Shown here in pieces: positions 1 through 7,059 of a stretch of DNA of 21,386 nucleotides (the stretch's first letter is position 1; every line of letters starts with the position of its first letter). Made by a program: the position numbers and the translations under genes. This DNA comes from Planctomycetota bacterium (GTDB taxonomy: Bacteria; Planctomycetota; PUPC01; DSUN01): positions 1 through 21,386 of the forward strand of contig VGYW01000099.1 in NCBI GenBank assembly GCA_016872875.1, in the 5' to 3' direction. The notes under the pieces are model-generated. The model ran no database searches and was not told where the DNA came from. It saw only the letters and a list, made by a program, of their open reading frames with translations.

Positions 1-36
1 ACTACGTGGTGTTGCCCGCGACCCTGGGGGCTTGCT

Positions 37-123
37 TTGGTCATTGAGCATTCCGGGCTTGGAGATTGTTTGGTGCTTGGCGTTTGGCTCTTGGGATTTC
101 CCGCATTTCGTGAGAAATGCGGG
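37..123. repeat. Dispersed repeat with perfect 10-bp palindrome (copy 1)
   Basis: Bases 37-99 are degenerate TTTGG/CTTGG units (TTTGGT, GCTTGG, GTTTGGTGCTTGG). They end in GGGATTTC and run into a perfect hairpin: CCCGCATTTC at 100-109, a GTGA loop at 110-113 and GAAATGCGGG at 114-123. A related structure lies at 10641-10832 in the opposite orientation, where the hairpin leads into GGGAAATCC and CCGAAATCC units. In one frame both copies encode the same peptide (GFPAFREK), which reflects the shared DNA and not a gene. No coding gene is seen in 1-240. Confidence 0.7.
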
Positions 124-169
124 CTAGCAGCCGCAACCACCCATGGCCAGCCAGACGAGGGAAGCTGGG

Positions 170-198
170 TTGCAGCCGGCGCGCCGGTGCGCTATACT
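170..198 (+). promoter_or_regulatory. Sigma-70-type promoter for the antitoxin/PIN pair
   Basis: TTGCAG (170-175) and TATACT (193-198) are separated by exactly 17 bp. A transcript would begin near 205, 36 bp before the antitoxin ATG at 241. The same TTGNNN-N17-TATACT layout occurs upstream of genes at 3319 and 20977, which supports it as this genome's vegetative promoter. Confidence 0.6.
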
Positions 199-240
199 CA
201 TGTGGTCTGGGCAACGGCAGCAGCGCTTTGAGGATCAGGC

Positions 241-471
241 ATGAGCGACACAGGCAGCTTGGCGAGGCTTGAACGAGAGGTCGTTGCTCTTCCGGCCCAA
301 GAGCAGTTGCGGCTAGTCAAGCACATCATGGACCAGTTGCGAAAGTCAGGTGCGGGCGAGAAGCGCGACTTGGACTGGGATGAGCTGTACGGCGCCGGCA
401 AGAGCCTCTGGGAAGGGGAGGACGCCCAGGATTACGTGAACCGCGTGCGGGAGGACCGCGAGTGTCCCTAG
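241..471 (+). CDS. Small antitoxin-like protein upstream of PIN toxin
   Basis: A 76-residue acidic helical protein that starts at ATG 241, with GAGG (230-233) as ribosome binding site. Its opening (LEREVVALPAQEQLRLVKHI) has the amphipathic helix typical of small addiction-module components. The C-terminus is rich in Asp, Glu and Trp (LDWDELYGAGKSLWEGED), as expected for a tail that docks onto a toxin. Its stop overlaps the GTG start (462) of a PIN-domain gene, the usual antitoxin-before-toxin order with translational coupling. I infer that it neutralises the PIN RNase and autorepresses the promoter at 170-198. No classic DNA-binding fold (AbrB, RHH, HTH) is obvious, so the family is uncertain. 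Confidence 0.7.
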   Translation: MSDTGSLARLEREVVALPAQEQLRLVKHIMDQLRKSGAGEKRDLDWDELYGAGKSLWEGEDAQDYVNRVREDRECP

Positions 472-909
472 CAGATGATCTGAGTCAGTGCCGCTCGCTC
501 TTCATTGACACCGCCGTCGTCATCTACCACATCGAAAGCCCACCCGAAGTTTGGCCCACTCGCTCGCCAGGTCGTCCACAGGTTCTCCCCCGGGGAGGCT
601 CGGGCCTTCACGTCGGTCGTCACCCTTACCGAGGTCCTGCCCAAACCCGTCGCCGCGGGGAACGAGGCGCTTGCCGGCAAGTTCCTTGACTTCCTCTCGC
701 ACACGCGGAACCTGGACCTCATCGAGATCACCACGGGCATTGCAGAGCAAGCCGGACGTCTTCGTGCGAAGTACCGCGCCCTGCGCGCCGCGGACGCCAT
801 CCAGGTTGCTGCCGCCATCCGAGCCGGCTCCGACACCTTCATCTCCAACGACCAACGCCTCAAGCAGGTCAACGAACTCCGCGTCCTCCTCCTCGCGGAC
901 TACGTCTAG
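462..909 (+). pseudogene. PIN-domain (VapC-like) toxin, interrupted by a +1 frameshift
   Basis: The N-terminal part is read from GTG 462 (SLFIDTAVVIYHIES) and the rest in the next frame from about 541 (HPKFGPLARQVVHRF to LLLADYV, stop 907-909). Removing one C from the CCC at 539-541 joins the two into a protein of about 148 residues that reads IES-HPKFGPLA, the normal PIN sequence at this place. All four acidic residues expected in a PIN ribonuclease are present: Asp in LFIDT, Glu in VTLTEVL, Asp in RAADAIQ and Asp in FISND. VapC-type PIN proteins cut RNA, often tRNA. Apart from the shift nothing is decayed, so it is a very recent mutation, a sequencing or assembly error, or less likely programmed shifting. 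The partner antitoxin overlaps its start. Confidence 0.85.
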
Positions 910-916
910 CTCCCTC

Positions 917-1081
917 TCACGCCTTCGGCGCGTCGAATTGCGGGATTCTCAGGGACTCGCCGTCCTTGAGGGCGGATTGGTGGGCGATGATGCCGGGGAC
1001 GGTCATGGCAAGGGCTTCGTAGACGTTGACCATCGGCTCGCGGTCCTCGAGGATGGCCGCGACGGACTCCTGCAACAGGTC
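917..1081 (-). pseudogene. 3'-terminal remnant of a Gfo/Idh/MocA oxidoreductase gene
   Basis: The minus strand encodes only the last 54 or so residues of an oxidoreductase, ending at TGA 917-919. The stretch AILEDREPMVNVYEALAMT and the following VPGIIAHQSALKDGES nearly match the C-terminus of the full-length gene at 2144-3319 (AILEDRQPMIDVYEALAMT, VPGIIAHQSALKDGET). Recognisable similarity ends near 1081, around LLQES versus LMHEF. There is no Rossmann domain and no start codon. The DNA copies differ at scattered, largely synonymous positions, so this is an old paralogue or an allelic 3' end and not a fresh duplication. It lies 31 bp beyond the gene at 1113-1367 on the same strand. Confidence 0.85.
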
Positions 1082-1112
1082 TGTTGCTCGCTTGGCAGCG
1101 AGTTGGCCCGCC

Positions 1113-1367
1113 TCAGCCCTTCTGTGGCCGGGGAGTCGCCCTGGCGTTCGTCTTGGGAGCGGCGCGGCGCGCCTTGGCCAGCTTTGCGTACTTGCGCACC
1201 TGGGGCGCGTAGCGGCGGTTCGCCCGCTGAAGCAACTCCACCAGCCGCGCGGGGTCGTGGCCGCACTCCGCCGACATCTGGCGTCGGGCGCCTCGAATTT
1301 CCTCGATCGCCCAATCGGCTTCTCTCAAGACTGTCATCTCAATGTGCTCGAGTTTGTTCATGCCCAT
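1113..1367 (-). CDS. Small helical protein, possibly TA-associated
   Basis: An 84-residue basic protein from ATG 1367; an alternative ATG two codons in would give MNKLEH. The pattern EIRGARRQMSAECGHDPARL, then LVELLQRANRRY, resembles small orphan proteins of the form EIRxxRExxAxxxxxDxxxLxxYLxxxExxY. These are scattered in cyanobacterial and planctomycete genomes and are often found near toxin-antitoxin genes. That link is from memory of the pattern and is weak. The last 20 residues are Lys/Arg/Ala/Pro rich. It lies 24 bp downstream of the exported protein gene (1392-2132) on the same strand, so it is probably co-transcribed. No strong ribosome binding site is visible. Confidence 0.45.
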   Translation of the reverse strand: MGMNKLEHIEMTVLREADWAIEEIRGARRQMSAECGHDPARLVELLQRANRRYAPQVRKYAKLAKARRAAPKTNARATPRPQKG

Positions 1368-1391
1368 AGCATTGCACCGCGGTGGACGCGA

Positions 1392-2132
1392 CTAAGGCGC
1401 GCACTTTGTCTGCCGCGCGACAACCAACTCGTCGAGCGCCAGTCCATAGCAGAACGGGGCCGCCCACACAATGTCGAGGTGGTGCTCGCCGGCGCGCAGC
1501 TCGATGGGCGTGGGGACACCCACTGGCGTACCCTGCTTCCTGATCCCGGAGTCGCGTACCGCCAGGGGCTGCCACTTCCAGCCGCGATACCGACCCCAGC
1601 CTTCCCAGAGAGGCCACGACAGCTCGCGGTCTGGGCCGTCGTCGAGCCGCCAGACGAAGCTCTGGCACCCGCAGCACCATGAATCACCCCTCATGAACAG
1701 GTAGTAGCGGCCATCTTCGGGCACGCGGAAAACGAACTGCGCACATGGCGTGGCCCCCTTCGGTGGACGGTCCTGACCGGGCCGGGTATTGCCCGTCAGC
1801 ATGAGTACCTTGCCGGCGCTGGCCGAGCGCTGCCATGCGATCTCGTACTCGGACGGTGGCCAGCGGGGGAACACCCCCGTGCCAAGCCACGGCCGTAGCT
1901 CGCTCGACTGCACGACCTTTGCCAAGACTGGCCCGGGGCCGCCGTCGGCCAACCTCTGAGGAATGAGCTTCGCCGCCTCCACCTCCACGCGGCATACCAC
2001 GTCCGCAAACGGCTCGAAGGCCGGCCAAGCGCTCCGGCGAGCACGGGGGCATCTCACGGCTGTGGCGCAAGAGGCGCACAGCGCCAGGAGGCCCAGCACG
2101 GTGAGCCGAGAGAATGACACGCCAGACGTCAC
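1392..2132 (-). CDS. Exported jelly-roll-like carbohydrate-binding protein
   Basis: A 246-residue protein from GTG 2132, preceded by GGGGGAG with a short spacer; GTG 2120 is an alternative. The N-terminus is a signal peptide (LTVLGLLALCASCATAV). Cys occurs near the cleavage point, but the lipobox is poor (Cys at -3), so lipidation is uncertain. The second half looks like a beta-sandwich ligand-binding module: FRVPEDGRYYLFMRGDSW, then a Trp-rich strand region (GWGRYRGWKWQPL), then LRAGEHHLDIVWAAPF and LALDELVV. This is the layout seen in exported CBM-like modules of PVC bacteria. Four closely spaced Cys (SWCCGC and others) are unusual and could form disulfides. It begins 12 bp after the oxidoreductase stop, so the two form an operon. 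The ligand is unknown. Confidence 0.7.
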   Translation of the reverse strand: MTSGVSFSRLTVLGLLALCASCATAVRCPRARRSAWPAFEPFADVVCRVEVEAAKLIPQRLADGGPGPVLAKVVQSSELRPWLGTGVFPRWPPSEYEIAWQRSASAGKVLMLTGNTRPGQDRPPKGATPCAQFVFRVPEDGRYYLFMRGDSWCCGCQSFVWRLDDGPDRELSWPLWEGWGRYRGWKWQPLAVRDSGIRKQGTPVGVPTPIELRAGEHHLDIVWAAPFCYGLALDELVVARQTKCAP

Positions 2133-2143
2133 TATGGCTCCCC

Positions 2144-3319
2144 CTATCTCCCCTCTGCCTTCGGCCGGTCGAATTGCGGGATTTTCAGAGTTTCGCCGTC
2201 CTTCAGGGCGGACTGGTGGGCGATGATGCCAGGGACGGTCATGGCCAGGGCTTCGTAGACGTCAATCATCGGCTGGCGGTCTTCGAGGATGGCGCTGACG
2301 AATTCGTGCATCAGTTGGCCGTGGGAGCCGCCGTGGCCGCCTGCGGGGACGCCAGGGGGCAACGGCGGACGCTTGAGGTCGGGCAGGGGACGCAGCGAGC
2401 CGCGGTAGTTCATGGCGTCCATCCAGCCCTTTTCGCCGAAGACGCGCCCGGTCTCGGTGATGCGGCTGAAGACTGAGAGCCACATGCCCATGCGCGAGGC
2501 CCCGCCCTCGCTGGTCTGGAAGAGGGCGATCTCGTCGGTGAAGGGGTTGTCGTACTTGTTTGCGCCAGGCTTGAAGGCGGGGAAGTCGGCCTTGAAGCCG
2601 AGGCAGGAGACGCTGGTGTAGCGCTTGCCGGTGACGCCGATGTAGTAGGCGGTGGAGTGGGTGGGATACCAGAGGGGCGGGGGGCCGACGCGCCAGCCCT
2701 TGAACGAGCCGATCGGCGTGGGGCAGTAGTGGTAGTATTCGCCCTCGGAGTAGACCAGGCGCCCGAACCCGCCCGCCTTGTATATCTGCCGCATCGCGTA
2801 GCAGTCGTCGTGGAAGCAGCTCGTCTCGGCCATCATATACTTCAGGCCGGTCTTCTGCACCGTCTCGGCCAGCTTCGCGGCGTCCTCGACCGAGCCCCAG
2901 ACGGCAGGGACGGCGGTCATCGAGTGCTTGCCGCTGTTGAGGACGAGCATCGAGTGGCGGGCGTGGCTGGGGGCGTCCGTGGCCGTGAATACCGCCTCGA
3001 TCTTGGGGTCCTTGACGAGGAGCTCGAGGGATTCGTAGGACTTCTCGCATCGGCAGGCCTTCATGAGCCCGGCGCGGCGCTCGGGCACCAGGTCGCTGAC
3101 GGCCACGATCTCGACGTTCGGGTGGTCCTGGAAGCCGAACTGGGCGCCGAAGGAGCACACGCCGTAGCCGACGATGCCCACGCGGAGCTTGCGGTCGGTC
3201 GTCGGCTTCCACTCCTTCTTCGGCGCCTCGGCTGCGAGCGCCCCTGCGGCCATTGCCGCGAGAGAGCCAACGCCCAGCTTCCCCACGAAGTCCCGCCGGC
3301 CAAACTCCTCGTCCGCCAT
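2144..3319 (-). CDS. Tat-signal Gfo/Idh/MocA-family oxidoreductase
   Basis: A 391-residue protein from ATG 3319, with AGGAGG seven bases upstream. Residues 8-14 (RRDFVGK) and the following Ala/Gly-rich hydrophobic stretch form a twin-arginine signal. The Rossmann fold starts at LRVGIVGYGVCSFGAQ (45-60), and EIVAVSDLVPE ends strand 2. The C-terminal half has the usual beta-sheet domain with a late Gly/His-rich loop (GGHGGSHGQLMHEF). Family members are NAD(P)-dependent sugar or inositol dehydrogenases; exported planctomycete versions often act on modified sugars. The EKP motif, whose Lys is normally catalytic, is replaced by AVPAV at 136-140, so classical dehydrogenase chemistry is doubtful. 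A promoter lies at 3364-3392. The substrate cannot be told from sequence. Confidence 0.92.
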   Translation of the reverse strand: MADEEFGRRDFVGKLGVGSLAAMAAGALAAEAPKKEWKPTTDRKLRVGIVGYGVCSFGAQFGFQDHPNVEIVAVSDLVPERRAGLMKACRCEKSYESLELLVKDPKIEAVFTATDAPSHARHSMLVLNSGKHSMTAVPAVWGSVEDAAKLAETVQKTGLKYMMAETSCFHDDCYAMRQIYKAGGFGRLVYSEGEYYHYCPTPIGSFKGWRVGPPPLWYPTHSTAYYIGVTGKRYTSVSCLGFKADFPAFKPGANKYDNPFTDEIALFQTSEGGASRMGMWLSVFSRITETGRVFGEKGWMDAMNYRGSLRPLPDLKRPPLPPGVPAGGHGGSHGQLMHEFVSAILEDRQPMIDVYEALAMTVPGIIAHQSALKDGETLKIPQFDRPKAEGR

Positions 3320-3363
3320 CGCACTGCCTCCTGTTCCCTCCCTCGCTCTCCCTCCGGACGAGG

Positions 3364-3392
3364 AGTATAGCGCCTTGCGGCAAGCGCATCAA
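3364..3392 (-). promoter_or_regulatory. Sigma-70-type promoter for the oxidoreductase operon
   Basis: On the minus strand TTGATG (3392-3387) and TATACT (3369-3364) are separated by 17 bp. Transcription would start near 3357, about 38 bp before ATG 3319. It should drive 3319-2144, 2132-1392 and probably 1367-1113. Confidence 0.65.
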
Positions 3393-3420
3393 CCAGCGCG
3401 GAGGCGTTCCCACTCTTCAA

Positions 3421-3505
3421 TCGTCGTTGTCGTCGTTGTCGTCGTCGTCCTCGTCGTCGGATCTCCGGGCCAGGGGAAGCAAAGAGTCTCGACGACGACG
3501 AGGAG
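3421..3505. repeat. TCG/GTC triplet tract with fold-back arm
   Basis: Bases 3421-3459 are almost pure TCG triplets with occasional TTG or TCC. After a 29-bp gap, 3489-3505 (TCGACGACGACGAGGAG) is complementary to the end of the tract, so the pair can fold into an imperfect hairpin. It lies between the divergent promoters of the oxidoreductase and the kinase. Similar tracts occur at 14277-14359 and 20311-20345. The remainder of 3320-3638 holds only the two promoters. Confidence 0.7.
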
Positions 3506-3557
3506 GGAATGCAGGGCGTGCCCAAAGCTGGGGCAGGAGTCGCAACCCATAGTACAG

Positions 3558-3586
3558 TTGACAGCCTGCCTCAGCTTCGCTATGCT
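3558..3586 (+). promoter_or_regulatory. Sigma-70 promoter for the kinase/activator operon
   Basis: A perfect -35 TTGACA (3558-3563) is followed after exactly 17 bp by TATGCT (3581-3586; four of six consensus bases). The predicted start of transcription is near 3593. The in-frame ATG at 3582 lies inside the -10 box and so could not be on this transcript. That argues for the GTG at 3639 as the kinase start. Confidence 0.65.
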
Positions 3587-3638
3587 GTCGGCTGTCAGTG
3601 GCAGGCTACGTTCCGGGCCGCAAGAGGGCAGTCCTGCC

Positions 3639-5708
3639 GTGTCCCCGCTCCGCAACCAGGCCCTGGAGTTCTGCCTCATCGCGCTCGAGCGCGGCCTCGT
3701 GCCGCCCGAGCGGCGCGAGCAGGCCCGCGCCCTCGTCGAATCAGCTTCCCTCGACGCCTCAGACCCCCAGGTGCTCGTCGAGCAGGGCATCCTCACCCAG
3801 GACCAGCTCGACAAACTCCTGGAGGAAACTAAGGTCGGTGGCCCTGGTGAAGTCGTTCCCCCTGGCGCCGCAACGGCGGCACCGGTGTTCCCCCGCCCAT
3901 TCGGAGAGGACTTCGAGCTTCAGGCCCTCATCGGCGAGGGGGGCATGGGACAGGTCTTCAAAGCCTGGCAGAAAAGCCTCCGCCGCCACGTAGCCCTCAA
4001 GGTCATGCGGCCAACCGCCGTCGTGAGCGAGGAACTCCTCAAGCGCTTCCAGCTCGAGGCCCAGGCCGCCGCAAGGCTCCACCATCCCAACATCGTCCCC
4101 GTCTACCAGGCCGACACCCACGACGGCCAGTTCTTCTTCACGATGGAGCTTGTGGACGGCTTGCCCCTGAGCAAGCTCATCAAGGAGGGCAAGCTCACCC
4201 TCAAGCAATCCCTCGAACTCATCGAGAAGGTCGCCCGAGCCGTCCACCACGCCCACACCCAGGGCATCATCCACCGCGACATCAAGCCTGGCAACATCCT
4301 CGTTGACGCCGCCGGCGAGCCCCACGTCACCGACTTCGGCCTCGCCAAGGACCTCCAGACCGACTTCGGCCTCTCGATGTCCCACGCCGCGATGGGCACC
4401 CCCTCCTACATGTCCCCCGAGCAGGCCCAGGGCCGCTCGGCCGAAGCCGACGCCCGGAGCGACGTCTACTCCCTCGGAGCAACCATCTACGAGCTCCTCG
4501 TGGGTCGGCCACCCTTCCAAGCCGATAGTAGCGTCAAGTTGTTGCGCATGGTGGTAGAGGACGATCCGACGCCGCCGCGGCGCATAAGCAAAGGCCTGCC
4601 GCGCGACGTCGAGACGATCTGCCTCAAGTGCTTGCGGAAGGAACAGGAGCGCCGCTATAGCACCGCGGAGGAACTGGCCGACGACCTTCGCCGCTACGCG
4701 AATGGGGAGCCGATCACCGCGCGTCCAGCCTCCGCGGCCTATCTTGTGGGGAAACGGCTGGAGCGGCACAAAGGCATCCTGAGTATTGCGGCTGTGGCGC
4801 TGCTCGTGATCATCGCCCTCGTATGGTTCCTGGTGGGCTCACTTGGAGGTCCGCTTTCCGCGGTCCAGATCAGTGGTGGGACAGCCATACAAGCTTTGGA
4901 CGCAAAGGGGCGAAAGCTCTGGATTCGGGATATGGGAACAGAGATCGGCCCTGTGAAGCTCATGACAGCCAGGGATGGGCATGCCAGGGTGGTGGCCGGC
5001 CTGAAAGGGACGGCTCCCGTTGCTGGCGATGTCGTGATGTTCGATGAAGGCGGGAGAGAACTGTGGCGGTTCCGTTCGGGCACCACGTCTCCGTACACCG
5101 CAAACCGCCCGTTAACCATGGTGGTCAGCGACATGCTGATTGCGGACCTGCTTCCCGAGCCGGGACAGGAGATTGTGGTCACGGCGCTGGCGGAGTGGTT
5201 TCCCGCCCGTGCTTGCATCCTGGGCGAGGAGGGCAAGCTCCTCCGCAATCTCTGGCACCCGGGCGGGCTGGGCAACGTGCTTCGCCTAGGGGACTCGGAC
5301 CGCCTCGTGTTCTGGGGCTCCAACAATAACCTGGACGGGACGAGTCTGGGTGGTCGCTCCGGTAAGCTGTTTTACGCGCTCTTCTGCGTGACAGCAGACA
5401 ACGTGGCGGGGCAGTGCCCTCCGCACAACGCGAAGGCATTGGCACATACCAAGGCCCTGTGGTACAAGGCATGTATGCCGCAGGGAACGGGGTACGAGAA
5501 GGTGTCCTACAGGAATGGGCAGATCGAGGTTTGGACCACGCGCGGGTATGTGCTATATCTCGATGCAGACGGGAACATCCTCAGCGAGGGCCGCAGCGAA
5601 GGCTTCAAGCCGCCGGCCCCAACCCTCGTAGACGTCCTTGCGGCACTCAAGCAAGAAGGCTCTCAGGATGGACCACCGCGCGCGGGGGCCGCAAAGGAGG
5701 GAAGATGA
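3639..5708 (+). CDS. Membrane serine/threonine protein kinase (Hanks type)
   Basis: 689 residues from GTG 3639 (GAGGG at 3624-3628); ATG 3582 was rejected because it overlaps the -10 box. Residues 1-90 are a helical leader. The kinase domain spans about 92-355: glycine loop GEGGMGQVF (99-107), ATP-binding Lys121 (VALKVM), catalytic IHRDIKPGN (211-219), metal-binding DFGLA (232-236), and activation/P+1 region MGTPSYMSPEQ. The Arg before the catalytic Asp marks it as an RD kinase. One transmembrane helix lies at about 380-402. The remaining 290 or so residues would be outside the cytoplasm; repeated beta-strand patterns (IQALDAKGRKLWIRD, VMFDEGGRELWRF) suggest a PQQ/beta-propeller-like sensor. 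Its TGA overlaps the ATG of the sigma-54 activator (ATGA), so the kinase probably controls that regulator. Confidence 0.93.
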   Translation: MSPLRNQALEFCLIALERGLVPPERREQARALVESASLDASDPQVLVEQGILTQDQLDKLLEETKVGGPGEVVPPGAATAAPVFPRPFGEDFELQALIGEGGMGQVFKAWQKSLRRHVALKVMRPTAVVSEELLKRFQLEAQAAARLHHPNIVPVYQADTHDGQFFFTMELVDGLPLSKLIKEGKLTLKQSLELIEKVARAVHHAHTQGIIHRDIKPGNILVDAAGEPHVTDFGLAKDLQTDFGLSMSHAAMGTPSYMSPEQAQGRSAEADARSDVYSLGATIYELLVGRPPFQADSSVKLLRMVVEDDPTPPRRISKGLPRDVETICLKCLRKEQERRYSTAEELADDLRRYANGEPITARPASAAYLVGKRLERHKGILSIAAVALLVIIALVWFLVGSLGGPLSAVQISGGTAIQALDAKGRKLWIRDMGTEIGPVKLMTARDGHARVVAGLKGTAPVAGDVVMFDEGGRELWRFRSGTTSPYTANRPLTMVVSDMLIADLLPEPGQEIVVTALAEWFPARACILGEEGKLLRNLWHPGGLGNVLRLGDSDRLVFWGSNNNLDGTSLGGRSGKLFYALFCVTADNVAGQCPPHNAKALAHTKALWYKACMPQGTGYEKVSYRNGQIEVWTTRGYVLYLDADGNILSEGRSEGFKPPAPTLVDVLAALKQEGSQDGPPRAGAAKEGR

Positions 5709-6712
5709 CGAGGCGCGCGGACATCGACGCCCTCACTCCGTCCGTCCTCTACTGCGAGGGGCGGATCGTTTTTGATGATCTATGGAGCACGAACCGGGCC
5801 GTGAAGAAGTGCCTTGACAAAGCCAGGCTAGTGGCGGGGCATGAGATTGATGTGCTGGTGTTGGGGGAGTCGGGGACGGGGAAGAATCTGCTGGCGCAGG
5901 CGATTCATAATGGGAGCCCGAGGGCGGGGAAGGCGTTCGTGGCGGTGAATGTGGCGGCGATCCCGGAATCGCTGCTTGAGGCGGAGCTTTTCGGTTGCGT
6001 GAAGGGGGCGTTCACGGGGGCAGAGGACCGGAAGGGCTACTTCGAGCAAGCTCACGGCGGGACGCTGTTCCTGGATGAGATCGGGAATCTGAGCCTGAGC
6101 TGTCAGGCTAAGATACTGACGGCGGTGGAGGCGAAGCGGATACGCCGGCTGGGGGCGCAGAAGGATACGGCGTGCGACATTCGGCTGATCGCGGCGACGA
6201 ATGCCGACTTCAAGGCCGCCGTGGCCGAGGGGCGCTTCCGCGAAGACCTGCTTCACCGGCTCAATCGCCTGCCAATCACCCTCCCGCCGCTGAGGGCGCG
6301 TGCCGAGGACATTCAGCCCCTGGCCGAGCGCTTCGTGGAGCAGGCGAACGCGAAGTACGGACGCAATGTGAAGGGGATAGCGCAGGACTGCCTTGCACGG
6401 ATGCTCGACTATCCGTGGCCCGGCAATCTGCGGGAGCTGCGGTCGAGGGTTGACGCCGCGGTCGCCCTCTGCCTGGGCGAGGAGCTTGGCATTGGCGACG
6501 TGTTCCCCGAACTCGCGGACGAGCCTACGCACGTGACCCAACCGGGCATGGAGCTTGCCCTTGAGACGATGGAGCGTCGGCATATTCTGAAGGTGTTGAG
6601 GACGACGGGTTGGAACATCACGCGTGCGGCGGAGCTTCTTCACATCTCCCGCCCCACCCTCTATGAGAAGATCAGCAGATATGGCCTGGAACGACCCTCT
6701 CAGACGCACTGA
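5705..6712 (+). CDS. Sigma-54-dependent transcriptional activator (AAA+ and Fis HTH)
   Basis: 335 residues from ATG 5705, with an excellent AAAGGAGGG ribosome site and ATGA overlap with the kinase. The AAA+ domain has Walker A GESGTGKN (54-61), the sigma-54-contacting GAFTGA loop intact (101-106), Walker B GGTLFLDE (118-125), the sensor-I region AATN, Arg fingers in FREDLLHRLN, and WPGNLREL (238-245). A Fis-type helix-turn-helix is at 306-327 (AAELLHISRPTLYEKISRYG). Only about 45 residues precede the AAA+ core, so there is no receiver, GAF or PAS domain. Input must come from another protein, most simply the coupled kinase. Known activators of this class remodel sigma-54 polymerase by ATP hydrolysis from upstream sites. 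Candidate sites and a -24/-12 promoter lie immediately downstream. Confidence 0.95.
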   Translation: MTRRADIDALTPSVLYCEGRIVFDDLWSTNRAVKKCLDKARLVAGHEIDVLVLGESGTGKNLLAQAIHNGSPRAGKAFVAVNVAAIPESLLEAELFGCVKGAFTGAEDRKGYFEQAHGGTLFLDEIGNLSLSCQAKILTAVEAKRIRRLGAQKDTACDIRLIAATNADFKAAVAEGRFREDLLHRLNRLPITLPPLRARAEDIQPLAERFVEQANAKYGRNVKGIAQDCLARMLDYPWPGNLRELRSRVDAAVALCLGEELGIGDVFPELADEPTHVTQPGMELALETMERRHILKVLRTTGWNITRAAELLHISRPTLYEKISRYGLERPSQTH

Positions 6713-6734
6713 GGGTACGGGCGCGCCCCGGGGC

Positions 6735-6788
6735 GTAAGTTTCCCTAACGGTCCCCGAGGACGCCAGTAAGCTCTCCTAACGGCCCCC
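6735..6788 (+). promoter_or_regulatory. Two direct repeats, candidate activator-binding (UAS) sites
   Basis: Copy 1 (6735-6756) and copy 2 (6767-6788) match at 18 of 22 positions and are 32 bp apart, close to three helical turns. The shared core is GTAAGYTYYCCTAACGG followed by a C-rich end. They lie about 142-195 bp upstream of the predicted sigma-54 start site and directly after the activator gene, the usual distance for enhancer sites. Binding by the 5705-6712 protein is inferred. Confidence 0.6.
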
Positions 6789-6902
6789 TAAGCCTTCTTC
6801 TGGGCCACCGAGCGCTCCGCGCGCATTCGGCCTGTCCATAACTCATCATTGCGTATTGACTTATGAGGTGCTGCCTGACCGCACAACCGGTAGCGGCAGC
6901 GG

Positions 6903-6919
6903 TTGGCATGGCCGTTGCT
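6903..6919 (+). promoter_or_regulatory. Sigma-54 (-24/-12) promoter
   Basis: TTGGCATGGCCGTTGCT matches the sigma-54 consensus TTGGCAYG-N4-TTGCW. The invariant GG (6905-6906) and GC (6917-6918) are exactly 12 bp apart. Transcription would start near 6930, giving a leader of about 130 nt before ATG 7060. The next gene upstream is itself a sigma-54 activator. Confidence 0.85.
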
Positions 6920-6970
6920 CTAAGTGACCCGTGAAAGGACGAGGAAGCTCATCCAGCACCCCGGCTCACG

Positions 6971-6991
6971 AAAGGAGGCCCACAGATGTGA
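6971..6991 (+). promoter_or_regulatory. Strong Shine-Dalgarno with ATG-TGA start-stop in the leader
   Basis: AAAGGAGG (6971-6978) is followed seven bases later by ATG (6986-6988) and at once by TGA (6989-6991). The overlapping GTG at 6988 is in frame with the exported protein and could be an alternative start adding 24 residues before the signal peptide. The leader may thus hold a start-stop regulatory element or the true initiation site; sequence alone does not decide. Confidence 0.45.
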
Positions 6992-7059
6992 ACGGATCCC
7001 TCTCCACGTGTCATCCGTACTTCTCGTCTGGGCTTCGGTTCTCAGGAAAGGGTAGAGTG

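Noticed and set aside
3582..3584. ATG as start of the kinase
   Set aside because: It lies within the -10 box of the TTGACA-N17-TATGCT promoter, so it would not be on that transcript; GTG 3639 has a ribosome site.
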